Below are positions 1-9,116 of a stretch of DNA of 64,000 nucleotides, one piece after another. The stretch lies in NCBI RefSeq assembly GCF_904848625.1, contig NZ_CAJHCP010000002.1, forward strand, positions 310,001 through 374,000, read 5' to 3'. Under the pieces are notes generated by a model. The model saw only the letters and a list, made by a program, of their open reading frames with translations, was not told the DNA's origin and did no database searches. The translations under genes were made by a program, and so were the position numbers. Position 1 is the first letter of the stretch. Each line of letters begins with the position of its first letter. This DNA comes from Paraburkholderia metrosideri (GTDB taxonomy: Bacteria > Pseudomonadota > Gammaproteobacteria > Burkholderiales > Burkholderiaceae).

Positions 1-1050
1 CTGCAGCAGGCGCTGACCGGTCACCACGCGCTCGCCTTCATGCGCCGGAATGTCCGTTTCGAAAAAGCGCGCTACCACCGACTGTCGAGCCTCCTTGACC
101 TGCAGGAAGAGCGGCTTGCCGTGGCCGTCGATGAACAGCATGACGAGACAGAAAGTGCCGACACTGCCCACGCCGACAACCTTGAACGCGGTGTCCTGAA
201 GTTCGAACTGCGCGATCAGTTGCCTGCGCTCCGGCGAAATGGTTTGCAGATAGCGTTCGAATGCGCTGGCAAGTGCGCCTTTCCATTCGTCGCTGTCCGC
301 CCACTTCTGATCCTTGCCGAGCAGAGAATTCGGGCCGCCGGGATGAAACAGCGCGGGCGGGGCGTCCTGAATCGTCCAGCGGCCATCGCGCTGGGTGGCC
401 ATTTTGCCCAGCATGCTCTCATGCGTGCGGCCAGCCGCCTTTTCCATCGCGCGGTTGATCAACTGCCGCCCTTCGCTGGTGGTGGCTGTCTCGAGCATCC
501 GCTCGAACGTGACGATCTCGTGCCATAGCTCGAGCGCGCTGCATTCGGCGTACGAGTGCATGCGGTCCCGATACTCGTGAATAGCCGTGGCGATAATGTC
601 CTTCACCGATCCGCGATTGATGCCCATCTGCTCGCCGGCAATCGCGAAACTGGCCGCGAGCCGTTTGACGTCCCATTCCCACGGGCCGGGTGCAACTTCG
701 TCGAAATCGTTGAGATCGAAAACCAGTTGCCGCTCGGGTGTCGCGAAGCCGCCGAAGTTCATCAGGTGCGCATCGCCGCAAACGGGAATCGTGATGCCCG
801 AGTAGGTCGTGCCGGAGAGATCGTGAGCCTGGAGAACGGCACTCCCGCGATAAAACGTGAAGGGCGAGACGGACATGCGGCCATAGCGCAATGGAACCAG
901 GGCGGCGACTCGCCCCTCGCTGTTCTGCTGCAGCAACTCGACAGGGTCCCGATCCACATTGCCGATCATCGCGTTGTTCGAGCGTGGCGAACGCTCCCGG
1001 GCCAGCTTGCCCGCTTGCTGCCGCTCAGCCACCGTCTGGACATTAGCCAT
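1..1050 (-). CDS. DUF2252 family protein (3' end outside window)
   Basis: The reading frame is open from the ATG at 1050 to the left edge, giving about 350 residues with no stop in the window, so the gene is partial. The protein has the features of the DUF2252 family: an early FYRG segment after a basic N-terminus, then CGDAHLMNFGGF, then DLNDFDEVAPGPWEWDVKR. These resemble the catalytic-loop and metal-binding motifs of kinase-fold phosphotransferases. The family has no settled biochemical role; a kinase-like or sugar-phosphotransferase-like fold is often suggested. A ribosome-binding purine run (GGAGACC) sits just before the ATG. It is transcribed away from the two-component genes to its right. 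Family assignment is fairly sure, function unknown. Confidence 0.85.
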   Translation of the reverse strand, partial: MANVQTVAERQQAGKLARERSPRSNNAMIGNVDRDPVELLQQNSEGRVAALVPLRYGRMSVSPFTFYRGSAVLQAHDLSGTTYSGITIPVCGDAHLMNFGGFATPERQLVFDLNDFDEVAPGPWEWDVKRLAASFAIAGEQMGINRGSVKDIIATAIHEYRDRMHSYAECSALELWHEIVTFERMLETATTSEGRQLINRAMEKAAGRTHESMLGKMATQRDGRWTIQDAPPALFHPGGPNSLLGKDQKWADSDEWKGALASAFERYLQTISPERRQLIAQFELQDTAFKVVGVGSVGTFCLVMLFIDGHGKPLFLQVKEARQSVVARFFETDIPAHEGERVVTGQRLLQ

Positions 1051-1158
1051 GTTGGTCTCCTTTATCCTTTGTCTGGTTCAAGCATCGATTTGCGAGTAAT
1101 GCGAGCGGGTGAGAAAACATCGTGTTGCCGGCGCAGCCATTGATCGACGCAGCGAATC

Positions 1159-1521
1159 TCATGGCGCGGCTCTTGAAATAGCGTCCAGAAATGCCTGGGC
1201 GACGAACGGCTTGATCAGCAGTTCCTGGGAGCCGGCGCTCGCGACCGCGCTGCGGGTCGCCGGATTGTCGTGCGAAGTAATGAAGACAGCCGGAGGACGG
1301 GGATCACCAAGCTGCGCGTAAAATCCAGGTCCGGACAGACCGGGCAATTGAACGTCCAGTATCAGGCAGTGCGGCACGCGAGGCTGGTTCGCCTGCGCGT
1401 AAGCCTCGGCACTCTCGAATAGCAAAGTGTCGAAACCGGAGACTTGCAACAGACGTTGCAAAGCGCGACGCATACCGGCGTCGTCATCCACAATCACGAT
1501 TAGCGGTCGGATATCTGCCAT
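1159..1521 (-). CDS. Single-domain response regulator (CheY/FixJ-type receiver)
   Basis: This 120-residue protein is a receiver domain and nothing else. The acidic pair is in IVDDDAG (residues 10-16), the phospho-acceptor is Asp56 in LILDVQLPG, the conserved Thr/Ser is in FITSHD, and the Lys is in LLIKPF near residue 104. There is no output domain, so it should act by protein-protein contact or as a phosphate sink. It lies about 100 bases downstream of, and on the same strand as, a FixJ-type regulator and a histidine kinase, so it is probably the third member of that phosphorelay. The sequence resembles FixJ receivers more than chemotaxis CheY. The fold is sure; the partner kinase is inferred from position. 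Confidence 0.88.
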   Translation of the reverse strand: MADIRPLIVIVDDDAGMRRALQRLLQVSGFDTLLFESAEAYAQANQPRVPHCLILDVQLPGLSGPGFYAQLGDPRPPAVFITSHDNPATRSAVASAGSQELLIKPFVAQAFLDAISRAAP

Positions 1522-1618
1522 AGCCCACCGGAATCTCTTTCATCAAGTGTCGTGCGAGCCGACCTTCGACGCTATCCGGGTTTGGGGCAACACGATTGCC
1601 CTCGGGGGCAAGGGCGAG

Positions 1619-2239
1619 TCAGGTAACCGCGTGATTTCGCACAAACGGGTCCGCGCGTCGGACGAGGTCGGCAAACGAGTGCGCATCCAGCTTGCGCATG
1701 ATCTCGGCGCGGCACGATTTGATGGTTCGCTCGCTCAGTTCCAGTTCCGCGGCAATCTGCTTGTTGAGCCTGCCTGCCACCAGACTGCGTAGCACGACCT
1801 GTTCACGCGAGTTCAGATTGGCGGCATCGGTGAGTGCACGGAGTGGGCCCGTAACCGGGTCGACCGTGGTGGTGGATAGCGCGTTCTCGATGGTCGCGAG
1901 GAGCCTCTGTGTATCGACCGGCTTGAGGAGAAAATCGCTCGCGCCGGCCTTGATTGCCATCACCGTTCTAGGAATGTCGTGATGCGCGCTGATGAATACG
2001 ACGGGCATTGGATTGCCCATTCGTTGCAACGCCTGTTGCAGGTCCAGGCCGCTCGGGCCGGGCAGTTCCAGGTCTACCAGCAGGCAACCGCGCGATGCAG
2101 GCTGCTCGACGAGAAACTCCCCGGCGCTCGGGTATCCTCGGGTTCGGTATCCGGCATAAGTCAGGACCCGCATCAATGCGGTACGCAGGGCTGCGTCATC
2201 GTCAACGACATGGATAACCACTTCGGCCCGATCGTTCAT
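1619..2239 (-). CDS. FixJ/NarL-type response regulator with LuxR HTH
   Basis: This 206-residue DNA-binding response regulator has a receiver at residues 8-120 (acidic pair in VVDDDAA, phospho-acceptor Asp56 in LLVDLELPG, Lys in FLLKPV). After a short linker, a LuxR/GerE helix-turn-helix follows at about residues 135-200, with LNSREQVVL, LNKQIAAELELSERTIK and a closing helix ending RRADPF. Its ATG overlaps the stop of the histidine kinase gene by four bases (2236-2239), so the two are translationally coupled and almost surely a cognate pair. The target genes are not evident from this sequence. Confidence in the type is high. Confidence 0.93.
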   Translation of the reverse strand: MNDRAEVVIHVVDDDAALRTALMRVLTYAGYRTRGYPSAGEFLVEQPASRGCLLVDLELPGPSGLDLQQALQRMGNPMPVVFISAHHDIPRTVMAIKAGASDFLLKPVDTQRLLATIENALSTTTVDPVTGPLRALTDAANLNSREQVVLRSLVAGRLNKQIAAELELSERTIKSCRAEIMRKLDAHSFADLVRRADPFVRNHAVT

Positions 2240-3135
2240 GGTATTCCTCCTTGCGTGGCAACCTGATGACTCATGCTGGCGATGGCAGAGGGGCGGTATT
2301 CGGAATCAGGTCGAGCCCGGGCTTGCTGCTCGACGCTGGGAAGCAGCACTGTGAATACGCTGCCACCGCCTTCGCGGGACGCTGCGCTGACCCGTCCGCC
2401 GTGAACCTCGACGATGGTGCGCACGATGGAGAGCCCGAGTCCCATGCCGTAAGGTTTGGTCGTGTAGAGCGAATCGAACAGACGCTCTCCTGCGTCGGCT
2501 GGAATACCGTGGCCGCGATCGCTCACGACAAGTTCATAGCCGTGTCTCACGACTCTCGTCGAGACGGATATAACCCGGTCTGGGGCGGGTGTATCGTCCA
2601 TCGCATCCATTGCATTGATTGCCAGATTGAGCAATACCTGCTGCAACTGCACGCGGTCGCCCAGCACGCGCGCGTTGGCCGCGGTCAGATGCGGCTCGAT
2701 GATGACGCGGCGGCGCCTTGCTTCAAGGCTGATCAGGTTCAGTGACTCATGGAAGGTCGCATTCAGGTCAAGCATAGCGAGGGTGGGCAGGTGCTTCTGC
2801 AACAGCGTCCGCAATCCTTGTACGACCTGATTTGCACGCAGGGCGTCGCGGCGGATGTCGGCAAGAATCAAGTGAAGCTCACCGGTCTCAGGGCAGTTGT
2901 CAAACATCATGCCTGCCGCGGCCGCATTGCTGAGAATGGCGCCCAATGGCTGTCCCACTTCGTGAGCGATCGAGGCACTCAGTTCACCGGCGAGTGCAAA
3001 GCGCCCAGCACGAGCCAGATCGGCCAGTCGCCGCGCAGCCTCTTCTTCGGCCAACCGCCGGCATCGCCTCTGCCAAAGGAAGGCGGTGACCGTCAGCACC
3101 TGCAGGAGCACCACTATGATTGCGATCAATATCAT
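2236..3135 (-). CDS. Membrane-bound sensor histidine kinase, short N-terminus
   Basis: The product is 299 residues. One hydrophobic helix occupies about residues 2-20, then a basic stretch, then a DHp domain with the phospho-acceptor His58 in SIAHEVGQPL. The HATPase core has N box NLAINAMDAM, G1 SDRGHGIP, F region FDSLYTTKP and G2 GMGLGLSI. The kinase phosphorylates itself and then the overlapping FixJ-type regulator. There is no periplasmic or PAS sensor: the protein begins directly at the membrane helix. Relatives of this kind usually carry a large extracytoplasmic domain before that helix. Ten codons upstream of the start the frame has a stop (TGA). Either this is a naturally short kinase or the 3' part of a truncated gene. 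A CAGGAG sequence stands before the ATG, so translation is plausible. Confidence 0.88.
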   Translation of the reverse strand: MILIAIIVVLLQVLTVTAFLWQRRCRRLAEEEAARRLADLARAGRFALAGELSASIAHEVGQPLGAILSNAAAAGMMFDNCPETGELHLILADIRRDALRANQVVQGLRTLLQKHLPTLAMLDLNATFHESLNLISLEARRRRVIIEPHLTAANARVLGDRVQLQQVLLNLAINAMDAMDDTPAPDRVISVSTRVVRHGYELVVSDRGHGIPADAGERLFDSLYTTKPYGMGLGLSIVRTIVEVHGGRVSAASREGGGSVFTVLLPSVEQQARARPDSEYRPSAIASMSHQVATQGGIP

Positions 3136-3945
3136 CGTCTGCCGCTCCTGTCGACGCAGGCAACATCAGTCGAGCCGATTGAGGCCGCGGCCATTGGCCT
3201 CGCGCGCTGCACGGAATGCAACGCGATAAAGCTTCCGCCGACTGTTTTACTGTACCGGGATAAGGCTGGATGAAACGCTAAATCATATTGGTAATAGGCG
3301 AGATAAACCCACGAAATGACCAGTGAACGAAGTCGGGCAATGCGGAAATCGATTGCCGTGCGAGGTTCGCGTCGTGAGATACCCGCGTCGGACTCGCATG
3401 CTGGGTATAGGCATGCGCGTACAGAGCACGGACCAAATAAGTATTCAGGTGGGAAGAACGAGCGCGTACGCTTGCGAATTGCACGCGCACGAGTCTTGTC
3501 AGTAATCCTCGAAATGCGTTCCTCGTCCATGGTATCCACGAAGGTTGACGCTCGTAATAACTATGTCAGGAATGCCTTTAATCGAAAAGTATTTTATAAA
3601 AAATGTCTGAAAAAAACCCGAATTAAACATCGATTTACCAGAAACGTTAATAAACATTTCGGCAAAAAATGACGGCTGAATTGCCTGTCAAGTCGATGCG
3701 CCACTGGGCGAAAAACCGGGGGCATCACATACCGTGCTTCAGGGGAACGCAGGTTGGCAAAAGCATAGGCCATACAATTCCGCGCACTGCAAAAAACCCA
3801 CTCAACGGAATATGAGTTACGACGCAAAACAAACTGCAATCAGATCAGCTGGTTGGCCAGGAAATCGTTGCATAAGGCAAAGTGAATAGTGCTGCCGACG
3901 GGGTTCGAATACCTTCGGGCGACCATGCCCGTTAATCAGAGCACG
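3136..3945. other. Gene-free stretch with an AT-rich island
   Basis: No convincing gene is seen in these 810 bases. Open frames here are short, lack family resemblance and have arginine/lysine-rich or otherwise unnatural composition. About 3555-3675 is strikingly rich in A+T (runs such as TTTTATAAAAAATG and CTGAAAAAAACCC) compared with the G+C-rich surroundings. It may be a promoter or silencer-bound region, or the scar of a lost element, between the truncated-looking kinase on one side and the dead MipA gene on the other. Confidence 0.5.
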
Positions 3946-4241
3946 TTATCGAAACGCATAGCCAACGCCAGCGCCGAAAGTGAGCTGATTTCGCGTTCCG
4001 CGTTGAGTAACGATAGGACTATCTGCTGCCGGGCCGGTCAAGCGCTGGCAGAAGATGAGCGCACCCGCGTACCAGTGCGTGTTGACTTGATCGACGCAGG
4101 CGAGCCAACTCGTAATCTGCTCGACGCCGGAAGACGGACTATACGAGGGCAAACCGCTTCGCACGGAATCCTCCCAGTTACGCCAAAGTAAGTCGTGTTG
4201 AAACCGCCGCGCGCAGAGAACCACAGGCAAAGCTTAAACAT
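3946..4241 (-). pseudogene. Decayed MipA/OmpV family outer-membrane protein (C-terminal part)
   Basis: Read leftward, two frames join into the last third of a MipA/OmpV barrel. The first frame (from about 4241) gives GGFNTTYFGVT. After a one-base shift near 4188 the second frame continues with SVRSGLPSYSPSSG, then LTGPAADSPIVTQRG, and ends GAGVGYAF-R at 3946. The intact MipA-like protein at 54170-55036 in this same window has the matching landmarks in the same order: NETYFGVTSEQS, RSGLPTYSAGSG, DATDSPITEKT and a C-terminal aromatic residue. The N-terminal two thirds and signal peptide are missing, and the frameshift shows it is dead. MipA proteins are outer-membrane barrels linked to murein hydrolase scaffolding. 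Confidence 0.8.
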
Positions 4242-4431
4242 GCAATTTGGCGAGCGGTTCTTTGAGACTGGTCGCGGTGCGTTCGGGAGTGTTTATTTCG
4301 AAGTGAGGGGTAGTCTGTACTCGTCATCACTCGAGCCGGGTGGGCGGCGGGATGCCCGCCTGCGAACAATCAAAGCGATGCAGGCCGGCGCCCGTGATCA
4401 AGAATGACGCATTCGAGATACAGCGCAGTCG

Positions 4432-4656
4432 TCACCCATCAAGCATTCGCTTGGCTTCGACTCGCGCTGTTTTGGCCGCTGCCTGAAGTCGCACCAGCGC
4501 TTCCCGCACGTCGGCCAGCTGTTGATCTGCACTTATCGTTTGAGCGGCCTGGACCATATCGATGCAGGCACCGATCGCCCGTATGCAAGCATTCTCGACT
4601 ACCGCTGCCGCCAGATGGCGGTGTTCAGCAGACTCTCCAGCGCTGGCCTCGGTCAT
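4432..4656 (-). CDS. Small hypothetical protein, 74 aa
   Basis: I do not recognise a family. The start at 4656 is chosen because a strong ribosome-binding site (ACGGAGG) lies seven bases upstream; longer frames exist but lack one. The product is alanine-rich and mostly helical by eye (LAAAVVENACIRAIGACIDMV in the centre, then LADVREALVRLQAAAKTARVEAKR), with two cysteines at residues 24 and 31, no signal peptide and no membrane segment. It stands alone between gene-poor stretches. It could be a small cytosolic helical protein; no function can be assigned. Confidence 0.5.
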   Translation of the reverse strand: MTEASAGESAEHRHLAAAVVENACIRAIGACIDMVQAAQTISADQQLADVREALVRLQAAAKTARVEAKRMLDG

Positions 4657-5129
4657 TAGAACCTCCGTGAGATAACTATCCGCTAGATCAGATGCGCCGT
4701 TTCGTGCGAGTGGAACAACTCGCGCCGAGACGTGAGCATGGGTGCCTTGGGTCATCGGTCGCACGTGTGCACATTGTAGCGGTCACGTTGATGCTGGAGG
4801 GCGATCGTGATGTCACGTTGATCCGCTATATATCCCGCTTGCGTCGTCCTGGGCAGATTGCGGGATGAGAGCGAATGAATGGGTTTGGGAGGCTGAGCTT
4901 GAATCGAAGTTTCTCGACGTCCTGTACAAAGCACGTTGTGTGATTTCGATGCACACCGCAAGCCCGTTTCTGTCATCGCGGTGAATAAACGAGTAGTTGC
5001 CAAAGGTCTACCCAATTTCGTCAGGCTTATGCGAATCTTTGGCCGTGTACGATCTCCTTGAAGTGGAGCGCCGGCCAGGAGCGTTCATGGGAAACATCTC
5101 GCCATCCGCTTGGACCTCTCGCTTGAACG
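4657..5129. other. Intergenic region, no gene seen
   Basis: No frame in these 473 bases combines a ribosome-binding site with a recognisable or natural-looking protein, and I see no RNA gene or terminator of note. Confidence 0.4.
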
Positions 5130-5408
5130 TCATTGCGCGCCAGAAGCGGCCGTGTCGGACGCGCCTTTTCCGTGCGACGCACTCTGTGGCATATGGGTTG
5201 GCGCATTGTGTGAATTCGTGCTCTTCAAATCGGTGTTACTCGTCGCCCCTCCCATATTGGGGCGCTCTTTGGTAGCGCCCTGCGTGGTTCCTCCACTGCC
5301 CCCGCCCACCGCAGCGTTACCTGCGCCGCCAGTTCCTTGTGCAAATGCACTCGCGGCCATTGTGAGTAACAGTGCGGCGGCCATTGCCGCTTTTTCGATT
5401 GCTTTCAT
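5130..5408 (-). CDS. Small secreted glycine-rich protein
   Basis: The product is 92 residues. The N-terminus MKAIEKAAMAAALLLTMAASAFAQ is a classical Sec signal peptide with a likely AFA/Q cleavage. The mature part is short, glycine-, serine- and threonine-rich (GTGGAGNAAVGGGSGGTTQG) and ends in a His/Ser-rich tail, with no cysteine. Two ATG codons stand in tandem (5411 and 5408); the second has better spacing to GGGAG and is used here. Small exported proteins of this composition are common and uncharacterised in Burkholderiales. The role is unknown and the gene stands alone. Confidence 0.6.
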   Translation of the reverse strand: MKAIEKAAMAAALLLTMAASAFAQGTGGAGNAAVGGGSGGTTQGATKERPNMGGATSNTDLKSTNSHNAPTHMPQSASHGKGASDTAASGAQ

Positions 5409-5869
5409 CATTGTCTCCCTGGTTGACATCGCCCAACAAAGCGGTGCGCAGTCAGAACTGCGCGACCCCGTTGGCAGGCTTGCGCCAGTCGGTCCCTCTC
5501 ATCGTTGACAGGAGGGTCCTCCACACGCGGTGAATCTTAACGGATGCTTGCAGTGCGCAACGGCTGTGCCTGGTATGTCGTCACGTGCGGCTAGCTTGGG
5601 ACGACTACCCGTACTGAACGCGTTTGGAACCAGTCGCATTCTCGGGCACCCAGGTGACTCTCCAACGACGTCACGGAGTACGTGTCGCCTGGACTAGCCA
5701 ATCAAGCTCAAGCAGAGCCCGACATGATTGGGAAACCTCCACACGGCTTCGGCCCGCGTGCTGACTTCATCCGCAATGCGAGGGGGACGGTAGCACCTGT
5801 GAGAACGAACGAGAGTGCGTGAGCGGCAATCCACCAATGAACGCCCCCAGCAAGGGCGAACACCCTGTT
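5409..5869. other. Intergenic region, no gene seen
   Basis: These 461 bases lie upstream of the small secreted protein and downstream of the YdeP-type oxidoreductase. I see no supported gene, repeat or terminator. Confidence 0.4.
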
Positions 5870-8164
5870 TCACGCGGCCTGCGCCGCGACGATCCGCACC
5901 GGAACCGCTTTCGCAGCCGGCACCTTGCTCTCTTTGGCATGATGGGACAGCGGGATCAGCGGATTGCATTCCGGGTAGTAGCCCGCTACGCACCCGACAG
6001 GCAGGTCGAACGGGATGATGCGGAAGCCGTCCACCTGGCGCTTCACGCTATCGGGCGACACCGCCTCCAATGACACCTCCGAATCAGCGGCGAGGCCATG
6101 TCGCTCGATATCCTGCTGATTCATCAGAAGTACCATTCGCGAGCCGTACACACCGCGAAACCGGTCATCGTGCGTGTAAATCGTCGTGTTGAACTGGCTG
6201 TCGCTGCGTAGCGTGAATAGACGCAAGTCGCCTGGCCGACGTTCTGGCATGTCGGGATCTTCGTCGAGTGTTTGCGGCACGAGGAATTCAGCCTTGCCGC
6301 TCTTCGTCTTCCACTTGCGCTCGCGCGCGGGTAGCGGCCGATGAAAGCCTCCCGGCTCCCATATCCGCGCGTTGAAGTCGTGGAAAATATCCGGATAGGT
6401 TTCGGCAATCGCATCGCGCACAAGGGCGTAATCGTTGCTCCACGCGTCCCAGTCCACTGACGATGATTCAAGCGTCGCCTTGGCGATGCCCGCCACAATC
6501 GCCTGTTCGGACAGCAGGCGGTCGCTGGCCGGCTGCGTGACGCCGTGCGAGCCATGCATGCAACCGGTGCTGTCTTCCATCGAAACAGCTTGCGGCTTCC
6601 CCAATCGTTCGTCGATCTCGATACGGCTCAGGCACGGCAGCAGATAGGACACTTCGCCATGAACGAGGTGGCTGCGATTGAGTTTGGTCGCGATGTTGAC
6701 GGTCAGGCGAAGCTTGCGCCACGAAGGTTCGATCACATAGCGATCGGGCACGGAGCGCACAAGATTCCCGCCTAGCTGAAACACAGCGCGAACCTTGCCG
6801 TCGATCACACCCTGGCAGGCGTCGACCGTTGCCATGCCCTGAGTGCGAGGCGGCATGAAATGATATTGGTCGGCCAGCTTGTCGAGCGGTGCGAGTTCAG
6901 GCTTTTCCGTGACGCCGACGGTGCGTTGGCCCTGCACATTTGAATGTCCGCGAATGGGTGAAGGTCCCGACCCGGGTTTGCCGATATTGCCGCGCAGGAG
7001 CAGAAGATTGACGATCATCCGCACGTTTTGCACGCCCATCCGATGCTGGGTCAAGCCCATGCCGTAATGAATGATGACTGCTTTGGCTCGCATGTATTCG
7101 TCGGCGGCCGCAGTGAGCGCTACGCGAGGCAAAGCGCATCTGGACTCGATTTCGTCCCAGCCGGTGTTTCTGACGTAGTTTGCGAAATCGTCGAAACCCT
7201 GCGTGTGCTGCGCGATGAAGTCGACGTCGAGAATACGTGCTGCTCCTGTCGCTTGCGCGTGATCGTCCGCTTCGATCACCGCTTTGCAGATGCCCACGAT
7301 TGCCGCCGAGTCACCGCCCGCTTTCAGTTGATGATATTGCGTACTGATTTGCGTCGCGCCCGGCGTGAGCATTTGTCTAGGGGACTGCGGATTCACAAAG
7401 CTCACCAGCCCGGGTTCGCGAATCGGATTGAACGTGATAATGGGTACGCCGCGTTCCCTTGCTTCCTGCAAGTCGTGCAACATGCGAGGGCTATTCGTGC
7501 CCACGTTCTGACCAAAGAAGAACATCAGGTCGGTATGCTTGAAATCATCCAGCGTGATTGTGCCGACCCCCACGCCGATGGCCTCGGTAAGGCCAACGCT
7601 AGTGCTTTCATGACACATATTCGAGCTGTCGGGCAGATTGTTTGTGCCGTACATTCGCGCGAAAAGCTGATACATGTACGCGGTTTCGAGCGAGGCGCGA
7701 CCGGAGGTATAAAAAACGGCTTCGTCCGGTTTCATCGCTTGCAACTCGCGGCCTATTTCTCCGAATGCGTGTTCCCAGCTGACTTCGACGTACTGATCTA
7801 GTTCTGCGTCCCAACGCATAGGCGCGCACAGACGCCCCGCGTTTTCGAGCGCCTGATCGTGCCACTGCTCCAGTTCGGCCAGCGTGTGCTGCCGGAAGAA
7901 TTTGGGATCGACGCGACGAGAGGTCGTGTCCCACGCGGTCGCCTTGGCGCCACTTTCGCAGAATTCGAACCGATGGGGGTGGGCCGGCTTCGCCCATGAA
8001 CAGCTCACGCACATGAAGCCGTCGGGCTTATTTTGATGCATGAGCACGCGGCTCGTTTCGACCGGCGCCTGTTCCTGAATCAATGCGCCGGCGACTGCTT
8101 TTACCGAACCCCATCCGCCGCTGGCGTGCTGGTAGGCGTCTGATTTTTTGTGTGCGGTGCTCAT
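5870..8164 (-). CDS. FdhF/YdeP family molybdopterin oxidoreductase
   Basis: The product is 764 residues, usual for YdeP-type proteins related to formate dehydrogenase H. An iron-sulfur motif lies near the N-terminus (C52, C55 and C69 in GFMCVSC and FEFCESGAKA). The segment SSNMCHESTS holds the Cys expected at the metal-ligand position of FdhF (where FdhF itself has Sec). The C-terminal pterin-binding domain shows FTLRSDSQFNTTIYT and YGSRMVLLMNQQD. No selenocysteine codon is involved. YdeP relatives are linked to acid resistance in enterics, but the substrate is not established. The start at 8164 follows GGGGAA; a second ATG eight codons upstream is less well placed. No FdhD/MoeA-type accessory gene is adjacent. 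Confidence 0.9.
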   Translation of the reverse strand: MSTAHKKSDAYQHASGGWGSVKAVAGALIQEQAPVETSRVLMHQNKPDGFMCVSCSWAKPAHPHRFEFCESGAKATAWDTTSRRVDPKFFRQHTLAELEQWHDQALENAGRLCAPMRWDAELDQYVEVSWEHAFGEIGRELQAMKPDEAVFYTSGRASLETAYMYQLFARMYGTNNLPDSSNMCHESTSVGLTEAIGVGVGTITLDDFKHTDLMFFFGQNVGTNSPRMLHDLQEARERGVPIITFNPIREPGLVSFVNPQSPRQMLTPGATQISTQYHQLKAGGDSAAIVGICKAVIEADDHAQATGAARILDVDFIAQHTQGFDDFANYVRNTGWDEIESRCALPRVALTAAADEYMRAKAVIIHYGMGLTQHRMGVQNVRMIVNLLLLRGNIGKPGSGPSPIRGHSNVQGQRTVGVTEKPELAPLDKLADQYHFMPPRTQGMATVDACQGVIDGKVRAVFQLGGNLVRSVPDRYVIEPSWRKLRLTVNIATKLNRSHLVHGEVSYLLPCLSRIEIDERLGKPQAVSMEDSTGCMHGSHGVTQPASDRLLSEQAIVAGIAKATLESSSVDWDAWSNDYALVRDAIAETYPDIFHDFNARIWEPGGFHRPLPARERKWKTKSGKAEFLVPQTLDEDPDMPERRPGDLRLFTLRSDSQFNTTIYTHDDRFRGVYGSRMVLLMNQQDIERHGLAADSEVSLEAVSPDSVKRQVDGFRIIPFDLPVGCVAGYYPECNPLIPLSHHAKESKVPAAKAVPVRIVAAQAA

Positions 8165-8424
8165 GGCTGATTCCCCGGGACAGTTCATTACCGATGAGCA
8201 ACCGCCGTTCCTTGCAACTCACTGACGATAACGGCTATGACGCGGCTATTTGAATGGGTCGCGTGTTCTTTCGTCCATGAGTCGCTTTTCCTGGAAATTC
8301 GTTCGACTGATGCAGGCAGGAATCCGTTTTGCAGCAAGGCCGAAAAACGCGTGTGGAGGTTGGAGGCGGCTGCGTCTTTACCGCATCCGCCGTCTCCCGA
8401 TTCATTCCAGGACCCACCAGGCTA

Positions 8425-8943
8425 TCAGTGCAAACCACCGTGCGTGGTGCCGGATGAGACAACCTGGCCCGAGCTGTCCACGATTGCAGCGGCCTCGTTG
8501 CGCGTGGCTGGCGAGGACTGCCCGGTCAAAATCTCGCCCGCTTCGTCGAGCAGCGTCACGCCTGAGTCGCGGGCCGACGGCGCGACGTCAGACAGAGCGC
8601 TGAACGTCGACAGATACTTGCTCCAGACTGTCTGCATGATGGTGATGATTTCTTCGTGCGTTTCCTTTGCGATTTCCTCGACGTGTTGCCAGTAAGCAAA
8701 TGACTTTTTCGCGCTAGCGGGCACTCGTTGTGTCTGAAGCTCGATCAATTCTTCAAACGAACGGGACGAAAGTGCAGCATTCGTGAGCGCCTGCTGTTCG
8801 GCGAGAGTCGTCTTGACCGTCTGCGTATTCAGCTCAATGAGTTTTTCCCACGGTCCGACGAGGTCGAACGTCCAGTCATACGCGCGGGGGATAGCGGTGG
8901 ATTCGACGAACACAGCGGTTTGATTAAGGGTCGTAGTGGGCAC
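8425..8943 (-). CDS. Phasin family protein
   Basis: The product is 172 residues with the amphipathic helical pattern of granule-associated phasins. The segments DLVGPWEKLIELNTQTVKTTLAEQ, SFEELIELQTQRVP and KSFAYWQHVEEIAKETHEEI are typical of the Burkholderiales phasin domain. Phasins coat polyhydroxyalkanoate granules and influence their size; related proteins act as stress chaperones. The start is GTG at 8943, supported by AGGAG seven bases upstream. The C-terminal 40 residues are Ser/Gly/Thr-rich and probably disordered. The gene stands alone and diverges from the PSD-like decarboxylase gene at 9117. There is no PHA synthase gene in the window. Confidence 0.82.
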   Translation of the reverse strand: MPTTTLNQTAVFVESTAIPRAYDWTFDLVGPWEKLIELNTQTVKTTLAEQQALTNAALSSRSFEELIELQTQRVPASAKKSFAYWQHVEEIAKETHEEIITIMQTVWSKYLSTFSALSDVAPSARDSGVTLLDEAGEILTGQSSPATRNEAAAIVDSSGQVVSSGTTHGGLH

Positions 8944-9116
8944 GAAAAGCTCCTAAGGGACTGCATGGATGGGGATAGCTGCGGGGAGGGCACTCTGCGT
9001 TTGCGAGCAACGGGTATTCCCGGCATTGCGGCCATTGATGGATAGTTCGCTGCACCTTACAGGCAGGAACCTTGCTGCAAAAGCCGTACGATCATCCTCC
9101 TGCCCAAGGACCCAAC

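Noticed and set aside
3316..3672. A 118-codon frame across the AT-rich island
   Set aside because: The product is Lys/Arg-rich, has no start signal and runs out of AT-rich repeats. Not a natural protein.
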